Shown: positions 22,930 to 33,974, counted from the first letter of the stretch. The stretch: DNA of 64,000 bases from Xanthoparmelia taractica (GCA_033085395.1 JANQBS010000204.1:1-64000); one strand, 5' to 3'. The notes: a model not told the origin generated them from the sequence alone. A program made the numbers and translations.

Positions 22930-23084
22930 TGAATTGAAGGTGGATTGAGTGATCTTATATGTAGTATGAATTGATTGCTTGATTGATTAGAAGTGACGGA
23001 CTATCTAGCTAGGATATGGAGAAACGCCAAGACCACTTAGTTAGCTTGCGGCGTAAACGGCCTCCTATTGGCTGAATTCCAACA
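22930..23084 (-). repeat. 5' LTR of Copia family C
   Basis: Minus strand TGTTGGAATTCAGCC to CACCTTCA (possibly extending to TTCAATTCA at 22930). It is almost free of RIP: CpA, TpG, CC and GG are common. This contrasts with the 3' LTR of the same element and with the saturated internal region next to it. Confidence 0.88.
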
Positions 23085-24340
23085 TATTATTATCTTTATA
23101 TCTAGTAGTAGCTTCGGGTCTTAATACAAGTAAGATACGCTATCGATTCTTTTTATTCTCGCTACTTCTTCACGTTGAAAGATTAATAATCTTAAAACGA
23201 GCTCGAATCTAAAAATATTCTATCGCGTATCTAGACGATATTATATTCACTAATTAATAGAATTAGCTTCGAGTCTAAGTATAAGTTAGATAATACGCGT
23301 CGAATAATTTTCTTAATCTAATATCCCTTATTATTATCGCATCGCACTAGACTCTTCGCTCACGCTTCGAACTTAATATAACGCGATCTAAGACCTCTTA
23401 GCTCTCCTAACTACTGCAAGTAATAATAGAAGGTTCGTAGCCAGTAGAACGTACATCTAGATCTCATCGCCGACTATTTATTATATTTAATAATTAATTT
23501 AAATAGTTAAAGACAAGAAAAAATAATTATATATAATAATAAAAATTCTAATAACTCGAACTTTGAAAATAATTACTTAAAACTCTATTAAAATTAATAA
23601 CGTAAATACTAAAATTTTATTAATAGAAATTAAAGAGGAGATTAAGAAGCTTTAAAATTAGATATTTATAGAAATTAAAACGTTTAAAAGCTAATTATTA
23701 GCGCGATCTTATATTCGAAAGTCTAATATAATATTATATAAATTTTAGTTATTAATATAATCGTATTTATTGAATAAAATAAGAATTTTAATTAATATCT
23801 TTTTATTAATGAAGAACGAGTTACTTCGCTTAATTTAATAATTTAAAAAAAAACTATTTAAAGCTTATAGTAATAAGAAATAAATATAAAAATATAAAAA
23901 TATATATTCTACTCGTAATAATAAACTTAAAGAAAATTAGCTTAAATTATAAACTTTAAGATTAAGATCTTAAGTGCTTAACTTCGTATTATAGATAATA
24001 TAGATTTAAATACTAATTTTAATTAGAATAACTTCGATAAAAAAAATTTACCTTAGCGATTTAATTCTTCTTATCATGTAATAGCTTCTTTTAAATTACT
24101 ATAAATAATAAATAACTTCTATTAAAATAATAACTATATTAAATAATAAATTAAATAATAAATATTCAATAATTAAGAATCTCTATTGAAATAATAAGAA
24201 TAAATATATTAAGACTTCTAAAAGATATATCTTAAATCGAAATTTATAATAAGCTAGAAATTATTCGAGATAGAGATTTTAAATAAAATATATATTCGCG
24301 ATTGTTATATAAAGATAATATATAAATATTATGAAAAGCT
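23085..24340. other. Unassigned degenerate sequence
   Basis: From 23085 to about 23480 the sequence is moderately GC-containing and one minus-strand frame is fairly open near 23480-23330, with words such as RSRCTFYWLRTFYYYL. I do not recognise it. From 23480 to 24340 it is AT-saturated without readable motifs. It probably continues the segment at 17512-17782 that the Copia element split. Confidence 0.4.
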
Positions 24341-25440
24341 ATAGATAGAAGGTCTTCTACTAAAATCTTCGATAGTATCTTTCGTACTAGAGAGGAGTTA
24401 AAGAAGTCTATCTATGTTAATACTAGCGTAGATACTTAGAGAGTACTTATTCTCGACTCTCTTTATAGGAATTTAGTATCTTTTATTATACTTATTATTT
24501 AATTTAATAATAATAGTAACGCACTAGCTATAGCTCTCGAATATTATTCTCTTACTTCGAATAGTACTAATCACTATTCTAATAGTACTAAGATTCTCTT
24601 TATCTTGTTAGACTTCTTGATTAAAATACTACTCTTTCTATTTCTCGATCTTACTTTAATAAAATTAATCTATTAATTATCTTCTTTATTACTATTATTA
24701 TATCTTCCACTACTTCTTTATTATATTATTAATAAAAATCTTATTAAAGACTTCTATCTTCTACTCTACTACTCTACTACTCTACTACTCTAAAGCCTTT
24801 AATAAATAATTATCATAACTTTATTAAGTACTTCTTCTCCGCCTCTTACTAGTAATCTTATATATATCGATTGCTAGATCTATCGATTCTTAAAAGCTTT
24901 TAATTGAATATACTAAAAAGACGTCTTATACGAATTTCGTCTTACTACTTAATTTATTAATAACTACTATAAGTACTGGAAATAGCAATTACTAGTCGAT
25001 TAAACTACTAGTTTATTATTAAGATAGTTAAGATAATTTGAATCTATCGAATCGTCTATTTTCTTATCTAGCCAAGCTACTAATAAGTTAATCTTTCGTT
25101 ATATTATTAATGTTTTCAATAATTATATTTATAACTATAAAAGACTTTCGTAGCTAGTAGTTTACTTTAGTTTATATGGTTTGTTAATATAGCTATTAAT
25201 ATCTATTAGATCTTGCTCGCCCCCTTTAGATTCTATACTTAGCTTCGAATCTACTAGAGCTACGTCGACTACTATATTAGTAAACGAAGCTATCTATAAT
25301 AATCTAAATAAACCTCTAAATAGAATTACTAGCACTATAGAAAACGTATCAATTAATACTACTATATAAATAGCTAATACTATTGAAATAGTATAGTATC
25401 TATAAGACTATCCGATAATCGCCGAGATGTAACAACTTTA
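24340..25440 (+). pseudogene. Unrecognised degraded coding-like region, possibly once Pro/Ser/Thr-rich
   Basis: One plus-strand frame has relatively few stops and is rich in Leu, Ser, Ile, Tyr and Thr. If CC dinucleotides were mutated, as seen in the Copia LTR comparison, many Leu/Ser codons could derive from Pro, which would suggest a low-complexity Pro-rich segment. No domain is recognisable and no start or end can be set. It may belong with the following degenerate zone or be an illusion of biased composition. Confidence 0.25.
24764..24792. repeat. Short microsatellite, 8-bp unit CTCTACTA
   Basis: Three full and one partial copy of CTCTACTA in tandem. It lies within the unrecognised coding-like stretch and causes a local Ser/Thr/Leu run. 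Confidence 0.85.
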
Positions 25441-25622
25441 TTTCTCCGCACCATTATTCAAACAACCGCTTCACCATCACAATATAATTCATTATAAACG
25501 TTATATATCTAGTCTATTGAGTCTATTAAAATATTTCTTTCATTGAATCGCTTTATATAGTTTCCCTACGATATAAGAAGACTTAATATATGATATATTC
25601 ACCTCTAATTCTAGGCGAAGTA

Positions 25623-25739
25623 TCTTTATTTTTATTAATCTCTTTATTTTTATTAATCTCTATATTTTTATTAATCTCTTTATTTTTATTAATCTCTATA
25701 TTTTTATTAATCTCTTTATTTTTATTGATCTCTTTATTA
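25623..25739. repeat. Minisatellite, 18-bp unit, six full copies
   Basis: The unit TCTTTATTTTTATTAATC is repeated six times plus a partial copy. Copies 3 and 5 carry a TCTATA variant and copy 6 has TTGATC in place of TTAATC. The alternation of variants suggests duplication of a two-unit block. There are no spacers, so it is not a CRISPR array. Confidence 0.93.
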
Positions 25740-27825
25740 AAACTTCTCTTTCTAATATCTATATAACATATAATATACGTGCGACTATTCTTTATATTCG
25801 TTTAATTATAATTATATTATAATCGCTTTAAAAGAGTAATAGTAAAAATAAAATTAAGTTATATTCGATAAGAATCTCTTTTTTATAATAAATTAATAAT
25901 TATTTACTTAAGGAACTTCTATATTCGTAACGAAATATTTTTATTAATTTATATAATTTAAAAGCGTTTACGAGACTTTCGTTTAGATAATAATAAAATA
26001 AGAATATTTAATTACGATTATAAGCTTGCTAAAAAGTATATATAATTATTAAAATATTAAATAAATTAATCTTTTTTATATATTTATTATAATAATAAAA
26101 TTATTTAAAAACTTTAAACTTCTTCTCTTAGATATTCTTCTTATTATTCTTAAATATAAATAAAGAAATACGCGTATTAATATTAGTTGTATTAAGATAT
26201 TTTCTTTTTTTAAAAGATATAATTATTAATATCTTAAATATTATATATAATAATAAAATTTAAAATGAGATTATTATTCTATTAGATTATTAAAAGAATA
26301 TTATCTTAAATTATTATAATAAGAACTTCGTATAAAATATTCTTAATAAACTTCTATTTTATCTCGATAAGTAATTTTAAGAGATCTTATTAATTTAACT
26401 TTATAATTTTATATATAATAATTTCTTAATCTCTTAGAGCTATAATTAGCTTTAAATAAATAAAATAATTATTTATAGAGAAAATAATATTCTTTAAAAG
26501 AGTATTAATAGCTAATTTTAATATTATAACTAATATTTTTTTAAATTTTTTAATTTTTAATCTATTTTTTAATTTTTATATAAGAGAATATCACGAATAA
26601 TTATAAAGATAGTTCTTATTCGTAATAGCGAATAGCTTATATTTCTTCTTAATTAACTTGCCTAACATTATTATTAAATAATATATATATCTTATCTTCT
26701 TAATTATATATTTATTTATTATTATATAAAAACTTAAAGTATAAAGAATATTTTAATTCTTTCGAATCTCGCTAGAAAATAGAAGAAGCTTCTTATATTA
26801 TATTAAAATAATTCAATAATTAAAGGATTCTTAAAGATAAGATTTAAATACTATATATATTTACGAAGAAGAATATAGCGATCTCGAGTTATTTTTTCTA
26901 TAATAATTAAAATAATTAAAATAATCTTATTAATTCTTTAATAATTATAAATAATAGAAAAATAAAAGATATTTATATATATTATAATAGCGATTAAAAT
27001 TTTAAGTTTTAATATCGATATAGATATTTAATTAAAATCGTAATTACTTTAAATAAACGTATATAAATTAATATTATCTTAAAGTATTTCTTAGATAATT
27101 ATAATTTATATAAGATTAAATATAATTATAAAAGTAATAAATAGATTATCTAAAAGATAATTAATAGTTACGCGATTTTTAATTTTTATTAATTAATACT
27201 CTAAAAGAGATAATATATTTTAAAGGAGATTATCGCGTTTTTTAAGCTTTTTTTTTTAGTCTTAATTTAAATCTACTTTTTTTCCTCTTTTAAAGCTTAA
27301 TTTAATTCGCTCTTATTAAAATTAAATAGAATAGCGATATAAGATATATCTAATTAATTATTATTAAATAATAATTAGAGAAAGAAAGTTAATTAATTAA
27401 AATATAAGATTAGATCGAATATAAATTTATTATATCTGGCTCGGCGATTATCGAATACTTTCTCGATATCTATTTACGTAGACTTATTATTTATACTTAC
27501 GCTTATTTATATTAGTAAGAAAAGAATTAATAGTAATCTAATTAATAGAGCGATAGATATATAGGCGTAGCTCTAAATTAATAATATTATAAATTAAATT
27601 AAGCTAATTCTTAGTATTATTAAAATCGATATTGTTTATAGATTAAATAATCTTCTACGCGAACTCTCTTAACTCTCTTCTATTAGTAGTATTCTTTAGT
27701 ATAAACTTCTTATATAACATAGTATTAAGTACTATATTAGAAGATTCATTAAAGCGACTCAATAGTAGCTTTATCTACTTATTTATATTAGTGTCGTTAC
27801 TATAAGTAGTAATACGTCGCTCTAT
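25740..27825 (+). pseudogene. Degenerate zone with a coding-like plus-strand frame, unidentified
   Basis: Between about 26130 and 27600 a plus-strand frame reads for long distances if TAA/TAG are taken as mutated CAA/CAG. It includes words such as SYFFYNNQNNQNNLINSL near 26910 and LNRIAIQDISNQLLLNNNQRKK near 27320. I do not recognise a family and found no RT or transposase motif. It ends at a Gypsy LTR (27826). It may be a transposon protein or a host-type duplicated gene lost to RIP. Confidence 0.3.
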
Positions 27826-27988
27826 TGTCACGGTTTTTCTGTATGCCAAAGGCATTTCGGGAAGATCGGGGAAGGATCGGGGAGGCTAGGCCAAATGTAT
27901 ATTAGTTTCCCAGCAGATCTCCGTCCCTGCGGCCTTAGAATTCCATAGACTTTTCAATCATTATTCCCAGACCTTTTTCATGATAACA
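27826..27988 (+). repeat. LTR of second Gypsy family
   Basis: The 163-bp segment begins TGTCACGGTTTTTCTGTATG and ends TTTTTCATGATAACA, with TG..CA ends. It is close in length to the 161-bp chromovirus LTR and shares its TGTCACG start. It is GC-rich and nearly free of RIP. No second copy exists in this window, so the end points rest on the termini and on the primer-site-like TAGCAACGC at 27992-28000. Confidence 0.72.
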
Positions 27989-28479
27989 TAATAGCAACGC
28001 TTAATTTCGATGCCAACTAACTATGGAATCGATTTAGAAGATATCCTTTATTATTATATTTCACTTATCGTCATCGAATTCCATAAATAAGTAAGCTATT
28101 AGATTAGTAAGATCTTATTAGCTTTTCTCTACTCTTTGTCTATCAAAAGCCTTTTTTATTTTTGCTCCTCTTATTAATTAGCCTTATAAATTAACGCTAA
28201 TTATTTTAATAGATAGATAAGTACTTAGTCTCGCATTTAATATTTAGGAATTTATTGTTACTAATTACAAATACGTTAATTTAATATCTAACGATATTAA
28301 GAAGATTCATAAGTATATTATATTTAACACTCTTAGGTCTATTAGATTAATATCTACTATTAATTCTAGTACTAATCTATTAAGAACGATTATTTATTTT
28401 TTAATTTAAGATTATTAATAAACCTATTTTTTATAAATCTATTCGGCGCTTTAAGTAAGTTACTTAGTCTCTTAGAAAC

Positions 28480-28730
28480 TTACTCTTTAATTCTTTTTCT
28501 ACTAGAAATATATCTAATTCGTTATCAACTAATAATAATTCCGATATTAATTCTACTAATATTAATAACGATAATTCTATTAATAATCCTATTAATATTA
28601 ATAACAATCGTGATTCTTTATTAGATAATTCGCCTTCTACATTATCGTTATTTATAATTCGTAAGGATTCTGCTACTATAGATATTATTGATTTGAGTGA
28701 TTTAAGTACTTCTTGTAGATAATTAAGCTA
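28480..28730 (+). pseudogene. Asn/Ser-rich N-terminal Gag segment, second Gypsy family
   Basis: The frame reads through about 80 codons with runs such as STNNNSDINSTNINNDNS and then NPININNNRDSLLDNS, ending in DIIDLSDLSTSCR. Asn may partly derive from Asp or Ser codons by G-to-A change. It is a low-complexity, probably disordered leader to the capsid. Confidence 0.55.
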
Positions 28731-28839
28731 AACTATACCTAAAATATAATCAACAATACTATCAACTTCGTCGTTACAAATGTTATCAATAACTTGTAAT
28801 TACCTATTAGACCTAGGGGAGAATGAGGCCCGTTAGGAG

Positions 28840-29480
28840 AGTTAGGAGAATTCGAATTCACAGTAGAAATCGTAGGAGCATCGAGTTTTGATAGCAAATA
28901 GAATACTATAGAATTAAGCTATTTCAATTCTTTTCTAAATAAGTCTTACGAAGAGAATAAGATTATAAATATAAGAAAGAACGTATATTATCGTAGTGTG
29001 ATTCTATTTATTAAAAGAATTCATAACTTAGTAGCTATAAAAGAAGAAGCTATAATTCGTATTAATATAAATACTTATTTTCGTGATTTTATACTTACTT
29101 AATATATCTTAAAGCTATTATATTTAAAGCGGAGAGATCTTCGAGTAGAAGATAATAAAGTAAAAGAATAATGTAGAGCTCTCTCTATAAGATTCAAGGA
29201 ATTATTAGACGTAATACTCTTAAATCTAACTATAGAAAAGTATATATTAATAGATACTTAAGCGCGCCGTGAGTCTGCTAGCAATATATAAATAGTCGTT
29301 AGATACGCAAAATTAGCTAATATTAATAATATTTAAAATTAGTTAATATTTGCCTATCAGGGAATTATATCGAAATTATATATTTTTATTAACTTATTAA
29401 ATTTAGCTATTATTATTATAAGCTTTATTCAAATACTTAATATATAGAAAGTAGTCTAATTTAAGCTATATATTAGATAG
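28840..29480 (+). pseudogene. Gag capsid remnant, second Gypsy family
   Basis: Words in order on the plus strand: YLKRRDLRVEDNKVKE, RALSIRFKELLDVILLNL, KYILIDTQARRESASN, VVRYAKLANIN, and LIFAYQGIISKLYIFI. They follow the fungal Gypsy capsid plan 'RFK..A...L...RY...DA..RR.....Y...IVRHAKAA', then 'QL..AYQGID..LR'. This clearly parallels the chromovirus gag near 10930-11170, so the two families are related. Confidence 0.75.
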
Positions 29481-29499
29481 TATTAATATTAGGCTTTCG

Positions 29500-30120
29500 T
29501 TTAAAGGTCTTAGTAATAGCATTAAAATTAGCATTAAATTAGCAGAATCAACAGCGTGGAAATATCTATCGAAATGCACTGGGGAATACATTTCAGCAAG
29601 GTCTTTCAAATTCAGCTTTTAATTCAATTCGTCAAGGTTAGTAGAATTAGTTTAATTCTATTAGCTATTTGAATAGCAGTTGTAATACGAGTAGTTGTAT
29701 CGTCAGCAGTCACTATTTCGGCCTTCATTTCGGTCTCCTAAGTTCTTTAATTAAAATGCTTATCGCCCTAGTAGTACGGCTATTAATTAAATCCTCGCTA
29801 CGATTCACGACCATAGCAAAATATGTTAGGTTTAATGAATCGACTATTATAAACGAATTAACTCGGTCAAGTAGATGGAAAATTCGGAAGTTAAAATAAT
29901 ATCGGAAATCGTTAACAATTTCAGTAGAATTTTAGACCTAAGGCTGCTACTTATCAAGTAGAAGCGATTATTAAGCAAGAAAATCCTGGCAAAGCGAAAG
30001 AAAATACGCTTCAATAGAATGCTGAAATTGACGACTATTAGAAGTATTTAGACTATGATTTTGATGAGTTAAATAATTAATATTATAATAATTCTTTTGC
30101 TGGATTTATGGGCATTTAAA
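29500..30120 (+). pseudogene. Gag C-terminal linker, second Gypsy family
   Basis: This less-mutated stretch reads in pieces: GNIYRNALGNTFQQGLSN near 29565, a segment rich in Gln and Ser, then AATYQVEAIIKQENPGKAKE near 29945-30005 and DYDFDELNNQ near 30055. It has the look of a disordered Gag tail before the zinc finger. The 76-codon open frame at 29669-29899 is a different frame of the same stretch and probably not a protein. There is at least one frame change between pieces. Confidence 0.5.
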
Positions 30121-30125
30121 CGTAT

Positions 30126-30191
30126 TATGGAAATTATAGTTTAACTTTCTCTTTTAAGTCGAAATTATATAAATATTTACGAGTCGAATAT
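30126..30191 (+). pseudogene. C2HC zinc-finger remnant, second Gypsy family
   Basis: Tyr-Gly-Asn-Tyr, twelve residues including FSFKSKL, Tyr, four residues, Tyr: the same C-x2-C-x12-H-x4-C spacing as in the chromovirus, with all four ligands changed to Tyr by G-to-A or C-to-T. It stands between the Gag tail and protease. Confidence 0.72.
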
Positions 30192-30269
30192 TATTCTAAA
30201 TTACTATTTAAATCGCCGATAAATATATAAACGAATATCGATGCTTTTATTATGAAAATAATTTAATAG

Positions 30270-30735
30270 ACTTCAAGAATAAAGCTAGATTAGATATTAA
30301 TTTTAGCTTTCGTGATTGAAATTACGCTTATATTTTATTACGATTTATATTAAATATAATTAAGAATAAGAAAGAATATATTAATTTAAAGACTAATATA
30401 ATATTAATTAATAAATAATAACTTTTATCTCTTTTATCTAATATAGAAATTAGAAAGATATTATCTTATCTACTTGTTAAAGAACTTGATTCTATAATAT
30501 ATAATATTGATAAATATATACTTATTTTAATATATCTCTTAGATCTTAAAAAGAAAAATAATAAGATTCTTACTTATATTATAAGAGAGATTTATTTAAT
30601 TAATAATTTAAAGGTAAATCTACTAATAAAAAAAATATTATAGAATCGAAGAAAATTATACTTAATGTAAATAAAAACGAAGTATATATTAATAATTATG
30701 ATATTATTATTATAATTATAACTTATTATATTAAT
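30270..30735 (+). pseudogene. Protease remnant, second Gypsy family
   Basis: Aligned words include NKIRFLLI-like and ILQERFI-like blocks matching the chromovirus 'LRREIHIVxxLRAxxLIGNDII' region, then a NNYDIIIIIITYY-like tail. The DTG catalytic motif is not readable. The frame is cut at 30736 by the small inverted-repeat element. Confidence 0.55.
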
Positions 30736-30737
30736 TA

Positions 30738-31009
30738 CGGGTCGGAAAGATGTGATATCTGTTGAACATAGTCGTTTTCAACTTTTTTTCAACTTTTCTC
30801 AAAAAATTATATCTTTTTAATCTATTTATAGAATTTTATAATTACATAAGCGTTCGCTTAAGCTTTTTACGTATTTTTAGAATATAAGAAAATATTATAT
30901 AATATATTTATTAAAAACCCAATGGAAGTATGGGATATTCTATACCTTTCGATAAGGTATTCGAAAAACTGATCCCATATCATTAAATATACCACACCTT
31001 TCCGACCCA
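30738..31009 (-). mobile_element. 272-bp TIR element, copy 1 (MITE-like, TA target)
   Basis: Terminal inverted repeats of 21 bp beginning CGGGTCGGAAAG (right end mutated to CCCA), flanked by TA at 30736-30737 and 31010-31011. It is in the same orientation as the copy at 53512 and opposite to those at 33703 and 46989. The interior holds the hairpin TAAGCGTTCGCTTA and a second inverted pair built on GTATGGGA/TCCCATAC. It has no coding capacity. Mutations against other copies are mostly G-to-A/C-to-T. Confidence 0.92.
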
Positions 31010-31020
31010 TAATAAAGATT

Positions 31021-31025
31021 AGAAT
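31021..31025. other. Target-site duplication (left) of full-length Copia
   Basis: AGAAT directly before the 5' LTR, repeated as AGAAT at 37986-37990 after the 3' LTR. Confidence 0.9.
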
Positions 31026-31170
31026 TATTGAAAGTTGAGTCGCGTGCTTACGTGATATGCCAAGGCTTGGCAAACGTCAAGTCACGTGACCTTATCTAAT
31101 TAGATCGCACTTACCTTTTATAGCACACTTAGAATAATACAATCAAGTATTCTATCTTATATTTTAATAG
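31026..31170 (+). repeat. 5' LTR of Copia subfamily A
   Basis: 145 bp, starting TATTGAAAGTTGAGTCGCG (mutated TG) and ending TTATATTTTAATA (mutated GACA). It contains the palindrome TGCCAAGGCTTGGCA and one TCACGTGA (E-box). It is only lightly mutated. Confidence 0.92.
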
Positions 31171-33500
31171 ATTTTAAGCTCGAGCTCTATCCGGCAACTA
31201 TTATATTATAATGTAATCTTTCTTCTATCGTGTTATAGTTATAGTCATTTTTAAAAGCTTCATTAAGTATCGATATCTTATCGTAATAAAGATATAGATT
31301 ATAGAAGATATCGCGATGTATCTTAAAGCATTATTACTTATATCACTTCGAATCCTTTAAGCGTATTTCTTCTACGCGTTAATCTTTTTACTATAAATAA
31401 TTCTTATCTCTAAGATAATCAATTTAGATCGAAACGATTACGATTAGCCCGCAAGAACGATACGAATATCGAATACTGTGTTACGCTATCGATTTAGTTT
31501 TATACTATCGATTCATCGCATTAGCATTAATAATATTCGTTTTTATTCGAGGTAATACAAAGTGTATCGCCGAGAATCGTCGCAAACCGCTATTAAGCGT
31601 AAAATATTATAATTATCGTACGCTCGCTATTACGTGATCGTTAAGATCTTTAAAATACTATTAACTTTTTTATATAGAACACGCTAAAAGCGAGAGACGA
31701 TCTATCGTCGTCGCTTATCTTATAATATTAAAATCTAATAATAAATAAATAATTTTTAATATCTTAAGTACGAAATATTTGTAATAAAAGCTAAAAATAA
31801 TTTAAAGATAAATTTAATTATTAGTTAAAAGAAAAATTAATCTCTATCTCGTATATCTTAAATATTAATATATGAGAAGAAAAGTCTCTTATAATAAAAA
31901 GAGAATAAATTATAAGAAAGCGGTCTTATAAGAAAATTAATGTAATAATTAAAATTTATAAGCGTATAAGATAAGATCTTCAATTAAAAGAGTTAATTAA
32001 TTATAAAAATAACTCGAGAAGCGAAGTATATTTAAACTCGCATTTATTTATAAAAATAGATATCTTCTTAAAAGAATATTACTTATATATCGATTTTCTT
32101 TCTTCTTTCTCTAAGTTCTTAAAGAAAAACTTTATTTAAATATATTTCTTAAATCGATATATAAGAGAAACTCGTTAATAATGATTTAAATTATATTAAA
32201 TTAATCTTAAAGCTTAGCGAGACTTCTCGTATACGCTATAGACTTTTATAATTATCTTAAATCTCTTCGATAGCGATAATAACTATTTCTCGATCGTACG
32301 CGCTAATCTTATTTTTATCTCTAAATAATTAATTTTTAAATTATCGCTAAAGTCTATCTCTAAGAGAGAAGAGCTTTTCAATTTTTTAACACGCTCTATA
32401 TTATTAGCGTCGTCTATTTTATTCACTTCTTTATTAAGCTTCGAAGTCTAAATATTATAATCAAAGAAATTAAATTTTTAATTAGTCTAAACGCATTTAA
32501 TAAGATTAAGATATTTAAGAATACTTCTAATTATTAAAGATAAAAGCGATAAATATAAGACTTTCTAAAGATACTAGATCTTTAATATTACGTCGAAGAT
32601 AAATTTAAATAATTAATTATTATTATTAATAAAGTGTTTATTACGATCTAAAATAGAGCGTATTAAAAAATCTATATTATAATAAAAACTCGCTATAAAG
32701 ATAATTTTTATAATAAAATCGAGAACTTTTTTAACGTTATTCTCGTCTAAAAAGAGCTAAAAGAATATAAATTTCATAATTTTAATATTCTTAATTTTAT
32801 AATTCGAAAGCTAAAAACTCTTACTCTATTATTCTACGAAAATAATCTTTAAGCGTCTATCGATTGATTTATTAATATCTTACGAGAATTTAGAAATTAA
32901 TTTAATAAAAATTCCTTTTTTATCGATAAAAAGTAAAAAATATATTATTTTTATAAAGGGCTGAGCTCTTAATATAACTTATATTATGAATAATATAACT
33001 AAAATTATAACGCCTATAATAAGAAGAGTGAGGTTAAGTACTTATTAAACTATATAATTACTCGCTTTCTTAATATAGTAATTAACCTTATTAATTTCAT
33101 CTTAGATTTATAGATATATACGCTATCGACTATCGTTATCGACGCTCTCGATTATATAAATTAATGTATTATCGCACTTATCTTCCTCGGAGCCAGCACT
33201 ATAAAATTTAAAATTTAAAATAATACTATCTTAAGTAACTCTTATACGTTTACTTATATTATTAAATATTATATTATCTATAAAAGAAATTTATATTTTA
33301 ACGCTAAATATAATTATAAGCGCTTACGCGAAGATAATAATTAGAACGAAAGAGATAATCGTGATAATCGTGATAATCGCGACGATCGCGATAATTATAA
33401 TAATCGTTATAATTAAGAAGATAATAATAATAAATTTAAAGAGAATAAAAATAAGAATAAGAATAAGAATAAGAATTAATTCCTTAGCGCTAAAGTCGCT
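31171..33500 (+). pseudogene. 5' region and gag remnant of Copia subfamily A
   Basis: GATTTTAAGCTCGAGC follows the LTR at the primer-site position. From about 32170 the sequence matches the second Copia (38100 onward). The C-terminal part reads NLYFNAKYNYKRLREDNN and then repeated Arg-Asp-Asn (9-bp units GATAATCGT, 33354-33400) and Lys-Asn runs (AAGAAT units, about 33440-33475). This is a basic low-complexity tail expected to bind RNA. No start codon can be assigned. Confidence 0.72.
33270..33311 (+). pseudogene. Nucleocapsid CCHC knuckle remnant, Copia subfamily A
   Basis: Tyr-I-I-Tyr-K-R-N-L-Tyr-F-N-A-K-Tyr gives exactly C-x2-C-x4-H-x4-C with every ligand turned to Tyr by TGC-to-TAC or CAT-to-TAT type changes. 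The homologous knuckle in the second Copia is at 39255-39296. Confidence 0.75.
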
Positions 33501-33702
33501 ATAGCGATTACTTAATTAAAGATCGCCCGCTATTTCGTCGCGTATACTTTAAGCGCTTATAATCTTATTATCGACTTTAAGATCTTATTTAATAAATGCT
33601 ATAAATATACGATATCTACGTCATTCAATCAAGCGTAAGTTACTATCCTTTTCACGATAGCGATTATATCTTTACTTTAAATTCGTAACTACGTCTATAC
33701 TA

Positions 33703-33974
33703 CGAGTCGGAAAGGTGTGGTATATTTGATGGTATGGGACCAGTTTTTCGAATATTATACCGAAAGGTATAGGATATCCCATACTCTCATTGGGTTTTTA
33801 ATAAATATATTACATAATATTTTTTTATATTCTAAAAATAAGTAAAAAGCTTAAGCGAACGCTTATGTAATTATAAAATTCTATAAATAGATTAAAAAGA
33901 TATAATTTTTTAAAAAAAGTTGAAAAAAAGTTAAAAACGACTATGTTCAACAGATACCACACCTTTCCGACCCG
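33703..33974 (+). mobile_element. 272-bp TIR element, copy 2
   Basis: Inserted in the gag/protease junction of the Copia element, flanked by TA at 33701-33702 and 33975-33976. Orientation is opposite to copies 1 and 4. The left TIR has one change (CGAGTC). The Copia sequence on both sides is far more mutated than this insert. Confidence 0.93.

Larger units (their letters stand above)
17783..23084 (-). mobile_element. Copia (Ty1) element, family C, near full length
   Basis: A 5.3-kb element on the minus strand, a normal Copia size. It has LTRs of about 150-155 bp at 22930-23084 (5') and 17783-17937 (3'). Inside, on the minus strand, are gag (about 22900-21600), protease/pre-integrase (about 21400-20990), integrase (about 20900-19950), RT (about 19700-18850) and RNase H (about 18650-18300). 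After the 5' LTR the strand reads ATAGGTTATGAGCTCGG, resembling the Copia primer site. The 3' LTR is preceded by GTGTGAAAG. No clean 5-bp duplication was found: TATAT/TAAAT left versus TATTA right. Confidence 0.87.
27989..30735 (+). mobile_element. Second Gypsy family, 5' part: leader, gag, C2HC finger, protease
   Basis: After the LTR come a leader, an Asn/Ser-rich segment (about 28480-28730), a capsid (about 28840-29480), a less-mutated Gln/Asn-rich stretch (29500-30120), the finger (30126-30191) and protease (about 30270-30735). The RT and everything after it are missing: an inverted-repeat element and then a Copia element follow. The RIP load is uneven, being light at 29500-30100. Confidence 0.78.

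Noticed and set aside
25623..25739. CRISPR-like tandem array
   Set aside because: Units are contiguous 18-mers without spacers, in a eukaryotic AT-rich context; it is a minisatellite.
25740..27825. Helitron helicase region
   Set aside because: No Rep HxH motif, no helicase P-loop and no CTRR/hairpin end could be read.
29669..29899. 76-codon open frame as a real small gene
   Set aside because: It lies in the less-mutated Gag linker of a Gypsy element and in a different frame from the protein-like words on both sides.
30867..31073. 68-codon minus-strand frame
   Set aside because: It runs across the small inverted-repeat element and into the Copia LTR, so it joins unrelated sequences.
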